55,245 nucleotides of DNA from CAYXVF01 sp964468125 (GTDB taxonomy: Bacteria; Myxococcota; XYA12-FULL-58-9; CAYXVF01): contig CAYXVF010000034.1 in assembly GCA_964468125.1 (NCBI GenBank), positions 1 through 55,245 on the forward strand. Direction: 5' to 3'. The translations under genes and the position numbers were made by a program. Below, in pieces: positions 1 to 7,725 of this stretch; positions within the stretch are counted from its first letter, which is position 1; the number at the start of each line of letters is the position of its first letter. The notes beneath the pieces were generated by a model that was given only the letters and a program-made list of their open reading frames with translations, did no database searches and had not been told where the DNA came from.

Positions 1-450
1 CTTGCCGCCGTCGAGGAGCGGCTCGCCAGTGAACGGCAGGAGCGCGAGGCGGTGTGTGCCGGTGCGCAGATGCGTGAGCGTGAGCTTTCGATGCTTCGGG
101 CGGACCTCGAAAACGAACGGGCCGCTCGAGGCGAGAGCGAGCAGCAGCTCGAGCAGGAGCGTGAACGGCTGCTGGAGCTCGAAGCGCGGTTGAGCGAGCT
201 CGAACGGGCGAAGGCGGTGACGTCCGCAGGTGCCCTGAACGGCATTTTCAGCCTCGGAGAGGACCCGGTGGCGTCCCCAACGGAGACACCCGTGGCCCGA
301 ACCATCGTTCAGGGGATGAGCGGCATGCGTGGCCCGGTTGAAGAACCGGTCCAGGTGCCCTCCAGTCGAGAACCTCGGCAGGTGGGCGCCAAGAAAACGA
401 CCCTGCGCGATGCCCTTGGCGGATTCGCCGACGCGGTCGACGGCGCCTAA
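1..450 (+). CDS. Coiled-coil protein, C-terminal part only
   Basis: An open frame runs in from the left edge and stops with TAA at 448-450, so only the last 149 residues are present. The first 65 or so are strongly charged heptad-like sequence rich in Glu, Arg and Leu (for example EQQLEQERERLLELEARL), typical of a long alpha-helical coiled coil. The remaining part is Pro/Thr/Val-rich and probably disordered, ending in a short amphipathic stretch. An internal ATG at 52 exists, but the coiled coil continues unbroken upstream of it, so the gene starts outside the window. Function is unknown; myxobacterial proteins of this shape include Frz/Agl-like and cytoskeletal scaffolds, but nothing here identifies one. 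Confidence 0.7.
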   Translation, partial: LAAVEERLASERQEREAVCAGAQMRERELSMLRADLENERAARGESEQQLEQERERLLELEARLSELERAKAVTSAGALNGIFSLGEDPVASPTETPVARTIVQGMSGMRGPVEEPVQVPSSREPRQVGAKKTTLRDALGGFADAVDGA

Positions 451-544
451 ACGTTCCGACGTCTTAGATTTCCCTGAAGCGTTCGGCGACCTAGGCTAGA
501 CTCGTTGGACGCAAGGGTTTCTTAGAATTGTAGGAATGTAGATA

Positions 545-1144
545 GTGCGGAAAGTACCCGTTGACTGGCCGGCCCTGCACAGCGCCTTCCAGATGAATAT
601 GCCAGAGGTGCGCTGTTTTCTCTCCCTCGAAACCGGCAAGATCCTGAAACTTCCCCCCGGGGATCCCAAGCTCGCCGAGGTGCGACAGCAGATCGACTCC
701 TACGCGGCGATCGAGACCATCCCGTCGCGCATTCAATATCAGTGGCTGGACGAGTTCATCCGCTCCGTCGACGAGGAAGACCTGCGCGACCGGATGGAGG
801 CGGCGATCAACGGCAAGGGTGCCTTTCGACGCTTCAAGGACATTCTCCTGACCCTGCCGGAAGAGCGTCGCCGCTGGTTCGAGTTTCGCGACCACAAGAT
901 GCGCGAGCGGATCGTCGACTGGGTACGTGAGCGAGGGATCGACGCGGAGAACGATCCGCCCTGGCTCGGCACCAAGCCGCCCACCGTCAGCAATCTGCCG
1001 AACGAAGACTCCGACATGGAAGCGCTCCGCGACTTCATGGTCGCCTGGCTGGACTCAAAGCAAGTCGACATCGCCGCGGTGACCGTCGAAGACCTCGCGA
1101 CGAGCCTGAGCGAGCGCTTTCGCATCCGCCAACGCGGCACGTAG
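545..1144 (+). CDS. UPF0158 family protein
   Basis: The product is a 199-residue soluble protein. The central region, with the pattern EFIRSVDEEDLRDRMEAAI, then KGAFRRFKD and the aromatic RRWFEFRDHKMRERIVDWV, is what I know from UPF0158 proteins (Pfam PF03682), whose biochemical role is not established. I chose the GTG at 545 because AGGA lies 9-12 bases upstream and the next in-frame ATG would remove the start of the conserved region. A C-terminal tail of about 45 residues (from about 155) extends past the core and is acidic and helical. The gene stands alone and converges on the TPR gene on the other strand with only two bases between the stop codons. Confidence 0.8.
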   Translation: MRKVPVDWPALHSAFQMNMPEVRCFLSLETGKILKLPPGDPKLAEVRQQIDSYAAIETIPSRIQYQWLDEFIRSVDEEDLRDRMEAAINGKGAFRRFKDILLTLPEERRRWFEFRDHKMRERIVDWVRERGIDAENDPPWLGTKPPTVSNLPNEDSDMEALRDFMVAWLDSKQVDIAAVTVEDLATSLSERFRIRQRGT

Positions 1145-1146
1145 TC

Positions 1147-3659
1147 TCAGCGCAAGAAACGCTCGACAGAGCTGATCAGACTGCAGCGCGGGTCCACCCG
1201 CTGGCAGGACTTGGCCGCCTGCACGGCTTCTGAGCCACGACCGAGCACGCTCGCGAGCCGACAGTAGCAGTCCGCGTACTGGTTGTAGGTGTCGATGCAC
1301 TGTTGATAGGCGCTCTCGGCGCCGTCGCGAATGCGCGTCGCCTCAAACCCACGGCCGAGCTCTTCCCACATCATCGCTTCGGTCCGCTTGCCGGTGGACT
1401 TCGGCACCTCGCCCATCGCGTTCTGCATGAACTGCACGGCCTTCGCCCCGTCACCGGCCTCCCGGTAGGTTGAGGAGATCCCGATCTGCGCCTTCGCCCA
1501 GTTGTTTCCACCGTCCTTAATGGTGATCTGCTCGTAAACCTTTCGGGCGTCCGAGTACTTGCGCTGTCCCTGCAACAGATCCGCCTCGAGCAGGAGCAGG
1601 CTCTTGTCGTCAGGGGCGAGCTCCTGAGCACGCTTTAGGCTGCTGATCGCTGCGTCGTAATCACTCGCAGCGGTTTGCGCTTCGACCAGCTTCTTGATGA
1701 CATCGACGCTCTGACTGTCCTTTGCCGCGGCCTTCTTGAGGAACTCGACGGCCTCCTTCGGCTCGTTCATCTTGAGGAGCTGCAGGCCACGACGGTAATC
1801 GAACAGTGAGTTCTCCGGGTCAATTTCATAGGCGCGCTCGTAGTCCTTCTTCGCTTCTTCGGTCTTGCCCTGCCACTGCAGCAGCTGCGCGCGCGCAAAG
1901 TGCGATAGGGCCAGGTCTCGGACCGAGCGCTCGTCATCTGGGAGCGCGAACATCGTCTTGATGTTCTTTTCGAGCTCTGTTTGCCGCTCGTCGAGGCCGA
2001 TGCCTCGATCGAGGTCCACGAGCGTCACCCCGATGAGCGCACGCGTGTTGTCGCGACTGTTCTTCAGCGCCTGGTCGAAGTTGGCGTCGGCCTGCGAGTA
2101 GTTCTCTTCATTGTAGTAGTGCCAGCCGAGAAAGTTCAGTGCCCGCGGCTCGCCGCTCTTGAGCGCGGTCAACTGCGCGAAGGCCTTCTTGGTTTCATCG
2201 TCGTCCGGCGAAGTCTGGGCGCGAAGGCGGTAGTTCTCGAGTTGGAGCAGCACGTCGTTGCCGCCGCGGTCGAGGATGCCGGAGAGCTCGGCGATGCCTT
2301 CGTCGAAGCGCTGCTCCTCGTAGGCAACCATCGCCGATGCGGCGACGAGGAACTTGTTCTCCTCGGACGCCGCTTCGCGGGCCTGAGGCAACAAGCCCTT
2401 TGCCTTCTCGAGGGCTCCGTCCGCGGCGTGATCCATGGCGAGCACCGCGTAGATGTAGGCCTCCGCTCCGAGGGCGAGCGGATCTCCGGCGTCGAGCTCT
2501 TTGATCGCCGCGATCTGTTTGAGCGCGTCGTTGTAGCGGTAGTACTTGTCGTCCCGAAGCATCTCGCGGACTTCGCCGAAGAGCTTGTTCTTCTTTTTGA
2601 TGATGTCCGCTTGCCAAACCTGGTAGCCGACGAACCCCCCCGCGACGACAAACATCGCCATCAAGGCCAGAATGGTCGTTTTGATCGAGCCGGTAGATTT
2701 AGGAACGAATCCGAGGATCGTCAAGCGCCCAGGCCCCGCGGTTTCGATGTGCGAGCCATCGTTCGAGAAGCCGAGCGTGTCGGGGGCGAAAAAGTCGTTT
2801 ACGTGCTGGAGTTTTTTGTCCCCAGCGGGATCGGCCCAGGTTCCGGCGACGTCGAGCGGGCTTTCCGCGCTCGGCGGTGCAACCGGGACCTGAGGCGCGG
2901 CCGGCTGAGGCGCGGCGGCGATCGGCGGTGGCGCGGCCGCCGGCGGAGCGGCAACCGGCGGTGGCGCGGCGTGCGGTGCAGCCGGCTGAGGTGCAACCGC
3001 TTGAGGTGCGGCCGGCTGAGGTGCAACCGCCTGAGGCGCGACCGGCTGAGGTGCAACCGCCTGAGGCGCGACCGGCTGAGGTGCAACCGCTTGAGGCGCG
3101 GCCGGCATTGGCGCGCCGAGCTGCTGCAGCAGGCCCGGAGCGTCCGNNNNNNNNNNNNNNNNNNNNNNNNNNNNNNNNNNNNNNNNNNNNNNNNNNNNNN
3201 NNNNNNNNNNNNNNNNNNNNNNNNNNNNNNNNNNNNNNNNNNNNNNTGAGGCGCGGCCGGCATTGGCGCGCCGAGCTGCTGCAGCAGGCCCGGAGCGTCC
3301 GCGAGGGTCGGGTCCGCCTGGAGCGCAGCCTGGAGCTGAGCGACGGCGCCTGCCTTGTCTCCCTGTTCCAGGAGTACCCGGCCCATCAGCTCGAGGCCCC
3401 GTGGGTTCCCGGGATGCGCGGCGAGGAGCTTCTGCAGCTCCTGGCTCGCCTTCGGCATCTTCCCTTGGGAAATGTAGACCTCAGCGAGCATCTGCGAACC
3501 ACGAGGGTCGTTGGGGACACTCTTCATCCCCTTCTTGCAAACGACCATCGCCTCCATGAAGCGCTGCTGTTCGAGATAGGCCTCGCAAAGCGGGATACAG
3601 GCGTCCAGCGTCGGGTTTTTTGCGAACTCGATCTCGAGGGCGTGAATGTCGGCGGACAT
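1147..3659 (-). CDS. TPR membrane protein with Ala/Pro/Gln linker, interrupted by assembly gap
   Basis: Two reverse-strand frames separated by 100 Ns are the halves of one gene. The N-terminal half starts at ATG 3659 (MSADIHALEIEFAKN) and holds about three TPR units with the usual NPRGLELMGRVLLEQGD-type pattern. A low-complexity linker of VAPQP/VAPQA repeats follows, then a Pro/Ala stretch. Next come one transmembrane helix (ILALMAMFVVAGGFVGYQVW) and a C-terminal half of repeated TPRs such as YERAYEIDPENSLFDYRRG. Removing the Ns and one of the identical 55-bp flanks restores a single in-frame ORF of 785 residues. The topology puts one TPR block on each side of the inner membrane, suggesting a scaffold linking cytoplasmic and periplasmic partners; this is inference. 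No specific partner is apparent. A candidate promoter and an inverted repeat lie just upstream. Confidence 0.85.
2986..3105. repeat. Four 30-bp tandem repeats coding an Ala-Pro-Gln linker
   Basis: Four consecutive 30-bp units (2986-3015, 3016-3045, 3046-3075, 3076-3105) share the core CTGAGGTGCAACCGC and differ at a few third-position-type bases. On the reverse strand each unit encodes two five-residue AVAPQP-type motifs. The unit is a multiple of three, so copy-number change would keep the frame and only alter linker length. The array abuts the assembly gap and is the likely cause of the break. Confidence 0.85.
3092..3301. other. 100-N assembly gap with identical 55-bp flanks
   Basis: Bases 3147-3246 are exactly 100 Ns, a usual placeholder for a gap of unknown size. 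The 55 bases before it (3092-3146) are identical to the 55 bases after it (3247-3301). Collapsing Ns plus one copy removes 155 bases and joins the two half-ORFs in frame. A 55-base overlap matches a common de Bruijn k-mer length, so these are probably contig ends that should have been merged. A real repeat longer than shown cannot be excluded, because the gap sits beside a tandem array. Confidence 0.9.
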
Positions 3660-3693
3660 GGGTGGTGATTGCTCCGTCGGCCGGTGAATGAGA

Positions 3694-3721
3694 ACGTGTA
3701 GACTCCTCGTAGTCTACACGT
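3694..3721. promoter_or_regulatory. Perfect 11-bp inverted repeat at the predicted transcription start
   Basis: ACGTGTAGACT (3694-3704), a six-base spacer, and AGTCTACACGT (3711-3721) form a perfect inverted repeat. It lies immediately downstream of the reverse-strand promoter candidate at 3723-3751, across the predicted +1, and 35 bases before the TPR gene start. No T-run follows, so it is not a standard terminator. It could be a repressor operator or a hairpin in the 5' leader. The binding protein is unknown. Confidence 0.6.
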
Positions 3722-3722
3722 C

Positions 3723-3751
3723 TTATTACGGCGCTCCAGACTTACTGTCAA
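3723..3751 (-). promoter_or_regulatory. Candidate sigma-70 promoter of the TPR membrane gene
   Basis: Read on the reverse strand, a perfect -35 TTGACA (3751-3746) is followed by 17 bases and TAATAA (3728-3723). The -10 match is modest (three of six), but spacing and position are right, giving a start near 3716 and a leader of about 57 bases. The region between the divergent TPR and bamD genes is AT-richer than its surroundings. Confidence 0.45.
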
Positions 3752-3783
3752 AGCGCCACCAATTGCGCTAAGAGCCCCTTACC

Positions 3784-3813
3784 TTGAGACCCTTCAACTG
3801 CACGTGATATCCT
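3784..3813 (+). promoter_or_regulatory. Possible bamD promoter
   Basis: TTGAGA (3784-3789), 18 bases, then TATCCT (3808-3813) could serve the bamD cassette. The predicted start at about 3820 would leave almost no leader before ATG 3826, and no clear ribosome binding site is seen, so the site is tentative. Confidence 0.3.
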
Positions 3814-3825
3814 GAAAGCCTAACG

Positions 3826-4644
3826 ATGAAGCGATCTTGGCTCATTCTGGCGTGGGTGCTCAGCACCGGTTGCGCCTCCGTTCTCTCCCGCGAGGCGCCG
3901 TCGACGGCGGAGGAGTACTACGCCAAGGCGGCAGAGGACCTCGACGACGGCCTCTACCCTGAAGCGGTTCTGGGCTTTGCGGCGGTGAAGAACAAGTTCC
4001 CGTACAGCAAGTTCGCCGCCCTCGCCGAGCTCGGCATCGCCGATGTTCAATACGCGCGTGGGGCCTACGTCGAAGCGGTGGACGCCTATCGCAACTTTCT
4101 CAAGTTCTACCCACGCCACGAAAAGGGCAGCTACGCGATGTACAAAATCGCCGCTGCCTACCGTGAACAGCTCCCCGGCGACTTCTGGCTCCTCCCGCCG
4201 GACCACGAGAAAGACCAGGCGAGCACGCGACTCGCGATCTCCGCCTACAAAGACATGCTCACCCGCTATCCGGACTCGCCAGAGTCGGAGAAGGCAAAAG
4301 AAGAGCTCGACAGCTGCCGCCGTCTCCTCGCGGATCACGAGATCTACGTCGCTGAGTTCTACTTCAAGCGCGAAAGCTGGTTGGCAGCCGCGAATCGCGC
4401 GGAAGGCCTCCTGAAAGACTACGGCGGACTCGGCCTAGACGAACGAGCACTTCACATCGCCGCGCGCTCCCGCTTCGAGCGGGCTGAACTCGACCTCGCG
4501 CTGCAGGCCGCCGCTCGCCTGCAGAACGAGTACCCGGACGGGCGCTACGCGAGCAGCGCGCGCGACTTGATCGAGCGCATTGGGACGCAGAACGTCGGCA
4601 GTGACGAAAACGCTGAGACCGAAGGGCAGGCCACCGATGGATGA
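3826..4644 (+). CDS. bamD: BamD-like outer-membrane assembly lipoprotein
   Basis: The 272-residue product starts with a lipoprotein signal ending in the lipobox LSTGC, with Cys16 as the predicted lipidated residue. The rest is the TPR architecture of BamD/YfiO: FPYSKFAALAELGIADVQY near residue 60, the long insertion with Arg and Asp-Gln (HEKDQASTRLAISAYKDML), YPDSPESEKA, and the LADHEIYVAEFYFKRESWLAAANR segment that is hard to confuse with other TPR proteins. By homology it is a periplasm-facing lipoprotein of the BAM complex that folds beta-barrels into the outer membrane. About 30 acidic C-terminal residues look disordered. It overlaps the following TPR gene by 8 bases, implying translational coupling. 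A generic TPR lipoprotein is the alternative. Confidence 0.82.
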   Translation: MKRSWLILAWVLSTGCASVLSREAPSTAEEYYAKAAEDLDDGLYPEAVLGFAAVKNKFPYSKFAALAELGIADVQYARGAYVEAVDAYRNFLKFYPRHEKGSYAMYKIAAAYREQLPGDFWLLPPDHEKDQASTRLAISAYKDMLTRYPDSPESEKAKEELDSCRRLLADHEIYVAEFYFKRESWLAAANRAEGLLKDYGGLGLDERALHIAARSRFERAELDLALQAAARLQNEYPDGRYASSARDLIERIGTQNVGSDENAETEGQATDG

Positions 4645-5338
4645 GAACCTTCGCCAACTCCTTACCCTGGGTAAGGAGTACTACCTGAAGCGCGACTATG
4701 CGAACGCCCGGGCCTACCTGGAGCAAGTCGTCGACCAGACCCAATCCTTCGCCGACGTCTTCAACATGCTGGGCGTCATCTACCACGACATGGGTCAATT
4801 CTCGAAGGCCCAGGGCTCCCTTGAGCAGGCCCTTCAGATCAACCCGGCCTACACGGAAGCGGCCCTGAACCTCGCGGTCCTCTACAACGACCTCGGCAAG
4901 TACGCCGAAGCCAAGGAGGTTTATCGGCAGGCCCTGCAACACAGCCGGGCCGCGGTGGACCGGCTGGACCCCTTCGTGGCGGGTAAAATCGCCAACATGC
5001 ATGCCGAGGTCGCCGACGCCTACCGCTCCGCGGGGCAGCTCGAGCGCGCGATCGAGGAGTACCGCAAGGCGGTCGACCTCCGCCCGATGTTTGTAGACAT
5101 TCGTACCAAACTCGCCTCCGCACTTCGCGACGCGGGCTCAACGGAGGATGCAGCCGCTGAATGTCGAAAAGCAATCGAGGACCGGACCGAATATCTCCCG
5201 GCCCACATTCTGCTGGGCGTATGCTACTACTCGCTCGGCGAGAAGGAACGGGCGCTGGAAGAGTGGCAGTACGTCTTGGACCGAAATCCTGACGACCCCC
5301 GCGCGAAGATGTATGTTTCGATGGTAAAGGGATCCTGA
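4637..5338 (+). CDS. Soluble TPR protein
   Basis: The 233-residue protein is almost entirely TPR: units begin near residues 4, 38, 72, 118, 152 and 187, with the usual alternation of Tyr/Ala/Gly (LGVIYHDMGQFSKAQGSLEQ, LAVLYNDLGKYAEAKEVY). It has no signal peptide or membrane helix, so it should be cytoplasmic. The frame is open further upstream, but I take ATG 4637 because MDENLRQLL is the natural start of the first helix and a GGGCAGG ribosome site precedes it. It overlaps the end of bamD and is followed after 19 bases by the FHA/PATAN gene, so the three are probably co-transcribed. TPRs here likely mediate protein contacts; no enzymatic domain is present. Confidence 0.88.
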   Translation: MDENLRQLLTLGKEYYLKRDYANARAYLEQVVDQTQSFADVFNMLGVIYHDMGQFSKAQGSLEQALQINPAYTEAALNLAVLYNDLGKYAEAKEVYRQALQHSRAAVDRLDPFVAGKIANMHAEVADAYRSAGQLERAIEEYRKAVDLRPMFVDIRTKLASALRDAGSTEDAAAECRKAIEDRTEYLPAHILLGVCYYSLGEKERALEEWQYVLDRNPDDPRAKMYVSMVKGS

Positions 5339-5357
5339 ACACTTCGGGCGACTGACC

Positions 5358-6281
5358 ATGGCTGGCTACGCCTTCAAATTCATCTCCGGCAAGTATCAGG
5401 GTGGCGAGTTCCCCATCCCGGAGCACGGTGAGATCCTGATCGGCCGCGCGTCCGACCTCGACCTCGTGTTGGTCGAAGACATGGTTTCCCGCAAACACGC
5501 GAAGCTCGTGATCGACGGTCCAGCCATGCAGATCACCGACCTTGGCTCCACCAACGGTACCTTCGTCAACGGCGAGAAGGTGAAGCGCGCGGAGCTTCAG
5601 GAAAACGATCGGGTCCTCATCGGCACGAGTATTCTGAAGGTCATCCCGGCCGCAGAGATGACCCTCGAGGAGGCCCAAGCCGGAGACCGGCAGGCGGTCA
5701 AGAACATGATGGAGGAGCTCGGCAACCGCAGCCGCAGCGGAACCACCATGAGTGGCGACCTTCAGGAAGTGCCTCTCCCGGACCTGCTCCAGCTCTTCGG
5801 CACGAACCGAAAGAGCGGCATTCTGCGCATTCGCGGTCAACAGACCGGCGACATCTTCATCAAGAACGGTCAGCTCGTCTTCGCGCGGATCAACGAGCGA
5901 GACTTTTCGCCGCTCAAAGCCCTGGGCCGCATGCTGACCTGGGAATCGGGGAGCTTTCAGCTCGACGATTACGACGAAAGCGAGCCGTTCACCGAGAGCC
6001 TCCAGGGCACCACCGAGAGCATTCTCCTCGACGAGCTGCGCTACATCGACGAAACCCGCCAGATCGAGAAGAACCTCCCGGATCGGCAAACGCGCGTGAC
6101 CCTCTGCGACCCGCTCGTTCCCAAGCTCTCCGAGCTCAGCGCCAAAGAGCTCGACATTCTCCAGAGTGCCCTGAACTACGGCGATATCCAGAGCATCATC
6201 GACGGCGCCGAAGAGCCGGACCACGTTGCGATCAAGTCGCTCAACGAGCTGCTGGCCCGCGGGTATTTGGAAGCGCTCTAG
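5358..6281 (+). CDS. FHA domain-PATAN (DUF4388) signalling protein
   Basis: This is a 307-residue two-domain protein. Residues about 20-97 form a forkhead-associated phosphothreonine-binding domain with all signature elements: GRASDLDLVL, the SRKH loop and DLGSTNGTFVNG. Residues about 131-215 match the PATAN/DUF4388 domain (SGDLQEVPLPDLLQLFGTN, then KSGILRIRG, GDIFIKNGQLVFAR). PATAN domains are abundant in Myxococcota and Deinococcus and occur in response-regulator-like adaptors. The last 80 residues are helical and acidic. FHA should read Ser/Thr kinase phosphorylation and PATAN should relay it; the partner kinase is not in the window. Position behind bamD and a TPR gene hints at phospho-control of envelope assembly, but that link is inferred only from co-location. 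Confidence 0.9.
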   Translation: MAGYAFKFISGKYQGGEFPIPEHGEILIGRASDLDLVLVEDMVSRKHAKLVIDGPAMQITDLGSTNGTFVNGEKVKRAELQENDRVLIGTSILKVIPAAEMTLEEAQAGDRQAVKNMMEELGNRSRSGTTMSGDLQEVPLPDLLQLFGTNRKSGILRIRGQQTGDIFIKNGQLVFARINERDFSPLKALGRMLTWESGSFQLDDYDESEPFTESLQGTTESILLDELRYIDETRQIEKNLPDRQTRVTLCDPLVPKLSELSAKELDILQSALNYGDIQSIIDGAEEPDHVAIKSLNELLARGYLEAL

Positions 6282-6285
6282 ACGC

Positions 6286-6792
6286 CTAAAGAGCCCAGAG
6301 CGATGCCCCGGCGCGGACGACCGCCCACGCCATGAGAGGGCCGGTGATCCACCACAAGCGTCGCTGGCCACGATCATTCACCCGCACCGCGGCGAGCAGC
6401 ACGACCGCCATCACCACGAGCCAGGCAAGCTCCCGAAAGATCATCTGATAGACCACCAGCTGCAGCTCAAGCGCGGAGCCCGGCGGGAGGGCGTCACCGA
6501 TGTAGGACAAGCTATAGGCGGAGCGCGCGAAACGCAGGGCGAAGAGGACCAGGAGTGGGACGGTCAGCGGCCGATAGCGATAGAGCAGCCCGAGCGCGAT
6601 CTGCGCGACGGGAAAGCCTCCGAGAAGCAAACCGGCCTCGGCGCGGATCGCGCTCAGCACGCCCGACAGGCCCTCGAAAACGAGGATGATGGCGAGGAAG
6701 TCTCGCCCGATCTCCCCGGCGCCGCGGGCCTGCCCTGCAGACCCCTCATCCAACGGTGCGCCCGGCGCAGCGTAGGGGTTCTCTCCGGTCAA
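6286..6792 (-). CDS. Four-helix integral membrane protein, NPYAAP N-terminus
   Basis: The 168-residue protein has a short cytoplasmic N-terminus with the NPYAAP motif that I associate with small DUF-type membrane proteins of Myxococcota and Planctomycetes. About four hydrophobic segments follow (near 33-50, 70-90, 112-132 and 145-165). The start is TTG at 6792, which shares bases with the preceding gene's stop (TTGA); an AAGGCGG ribosome site lies inside that gene's end, so translation is coupled. It is the last gene of the clpX-led run. It resembles DUF2569-type proteins loosely, not enough to assign. It converges on the FHA gene with four bases between stops. Confidence 0.7.
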   Translation of the reverse strand: MTGENPYAAPGAPLDEGSAGQARGAGEIGRDFLAIILVFEGLSGVLSAIRAEAGLLLGGFPVAQIALGLLYRYRPLTVPLLVLFALRFARSAYSLSYIGDALPPGSALELQLVVYQMIFRELAWLVVMAVVLLAAVRVNDRGQRRLWWITGPLMAWAVVRAGASLWAL

Positions 6793-7265
6793 GCGACCGC
6801 CTTGTCCACTTCCTTCATGTCCGCGCCCATGTACTTCAAGTAGAGGGCGATGTCGTCCTTCGAGGCCTTTGAGTCGAGCTCTTCAACCAGCTTCTTGAGC
6901 TCTTTGCCTTTCAGTGTCCCGAACTTCTCGACGTCGTCGGACTCGGTGAGCCCGTTTTCGTGCTCGATGCCGAGATGGTCGAGGGCGGAGGCGAGCATGT
7001 CGCGCTGGCCGAGGAGATAAACTCGGAGGATTTCCTCGCTGAGCTCGTCGTCCGACGTGCTCATCAGCGCCTCGTGCAGACCGTGCGCGCGTGCCTCGTT
7101 CTTTGCTCCGGGCTTCTGGAAACCGGTACCCTTCGGGGCTTTGACGCCATGACGGGCAAAGTAGGTCTCGCGCGATTTGCGCGCCGAGGCGTTGAGGATC
7201 TCGTGGAACTTTTCCTTGGAAACGGAGCGAAGGATCTCCGTGTACGCGGGCGTTTCGTCTGCCAT
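6789..7265 (-). CDS. Unrecognised helical protein of the stress operon
   Basis: The 158-residue product has no signal peptide or membrane helix and is rich in Lys, Glu and Ala. It begins with a helical segment (YTEILRSVSKEKFHEILNA), has a basic Gly/Lys loop (KAPKGTGFQKPGAK), a central helix pair with SDDELSEEILRVYLLGQRD, and a charged C-terminal helix. I do not recognise the family. It sits 20 bases after the universal stress protein gene and is translationally coupled to the downstream membrane protein. A role as a cytosolic partner of PrkA, Usp or the membrane protein is possible but is only inferred from co-location. Confidence 0.72.
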   Translation of the reverse strand: MADETPAYTEILRSVSKEKFHEILNASARKSRETYFARHGVKAPKGTGFQKPGAKNEARAHGLHEALMSTSDDELSEEILRVYLLGQRDMLASALDHLGIEHENGLTESDDVEKFGTLKGKELKKLVEELDSKASKDDIALYLKYMGADMKEVDKAVA

Positions 7266-7285
7266 GAAGCTGTCTCTTTTGGCGT

Positions 7286-7723
7286 TTAAACCATCACAAA
7301 GGCGGGGTCTTTTTCTTTTACGAGAACGAGCGTGCAGGGCGCTTTAGCGACGAGCTTCTTGAAGGAGCTCGATTCCGGGGCACCCATGATGATGATGTCA
7401 GCCCCGATGCCACCGGCCATCTTGAGAATCTCAGTGGAAGGTTTTCCGTTGGCGATGCGACGGAAGACGTTTTCCACCGAGTGGGTGAGTCCCTTCTCTT
7501 GGAACGCGTTGATGTTGTTGATCACGATCTGCTTCATGCGCTCGAGGTATTCCTCGTTGAGCTTGTCCACCTTTCGGAAGTCCGACGACTTCTCCTCGTA
7601 GACGTGAAACAAATAGATCGACGCGTGAACATTGCGGCTGTAGGTCAGGGCAAACTGAAGCGCTTGCTCACTTTTCTTGGTGAACGAGAACGGAACCAGC
7701 AACTTCTGTTTTTCCTCAGTCAT
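7286..7723 (-). CDS. Universal stress protein (UspA family)
   Basis: The 145-residue protein has the single-domain Usp fold: beta-1 KLLVPFSFTKKSEQALQFA, beta-2 ASIYLFHVYEE, then ADIIIMGAPESS and the closing strand CTLVLVKEK. In ATP-binding Usps the loop after beta-4 reads G-x2-G-x9-G-(S/T). Here only the first Gly is kept (MGAPESSSFKKLVAKAP), so this member probably does not bind ATP in the MJ0577 manner. The start ATG lies three bases after the prkA stop, so the two are surely co-transcribed, and Usp probably acts in the same stress pathway as the PrkA kinase. Confidence 0.9.
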   Translation of the reverse strand: MTEEKQKLLVPFSFTKKSEQALQFALTYSRNVHASIYLFHVYEEKSSDFRKVDKLNEEYLERMKQIVINNINAFQEKGLTHSVENVFRRIANGKPSTEILKMAGGIGADIIIMGAPESSSFKKLVAKAPCTLVLVKEKDPAFVMV

Positions 7724-7725
7724 GG

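Noticed and set aside
3092..3301. 55-bp direct repeats considered as an attachment site or insertion target duplication
   Set aside because: They flank only Ns, contain coding sequence that must occur once to give one gene, and fit an assembly overlap.
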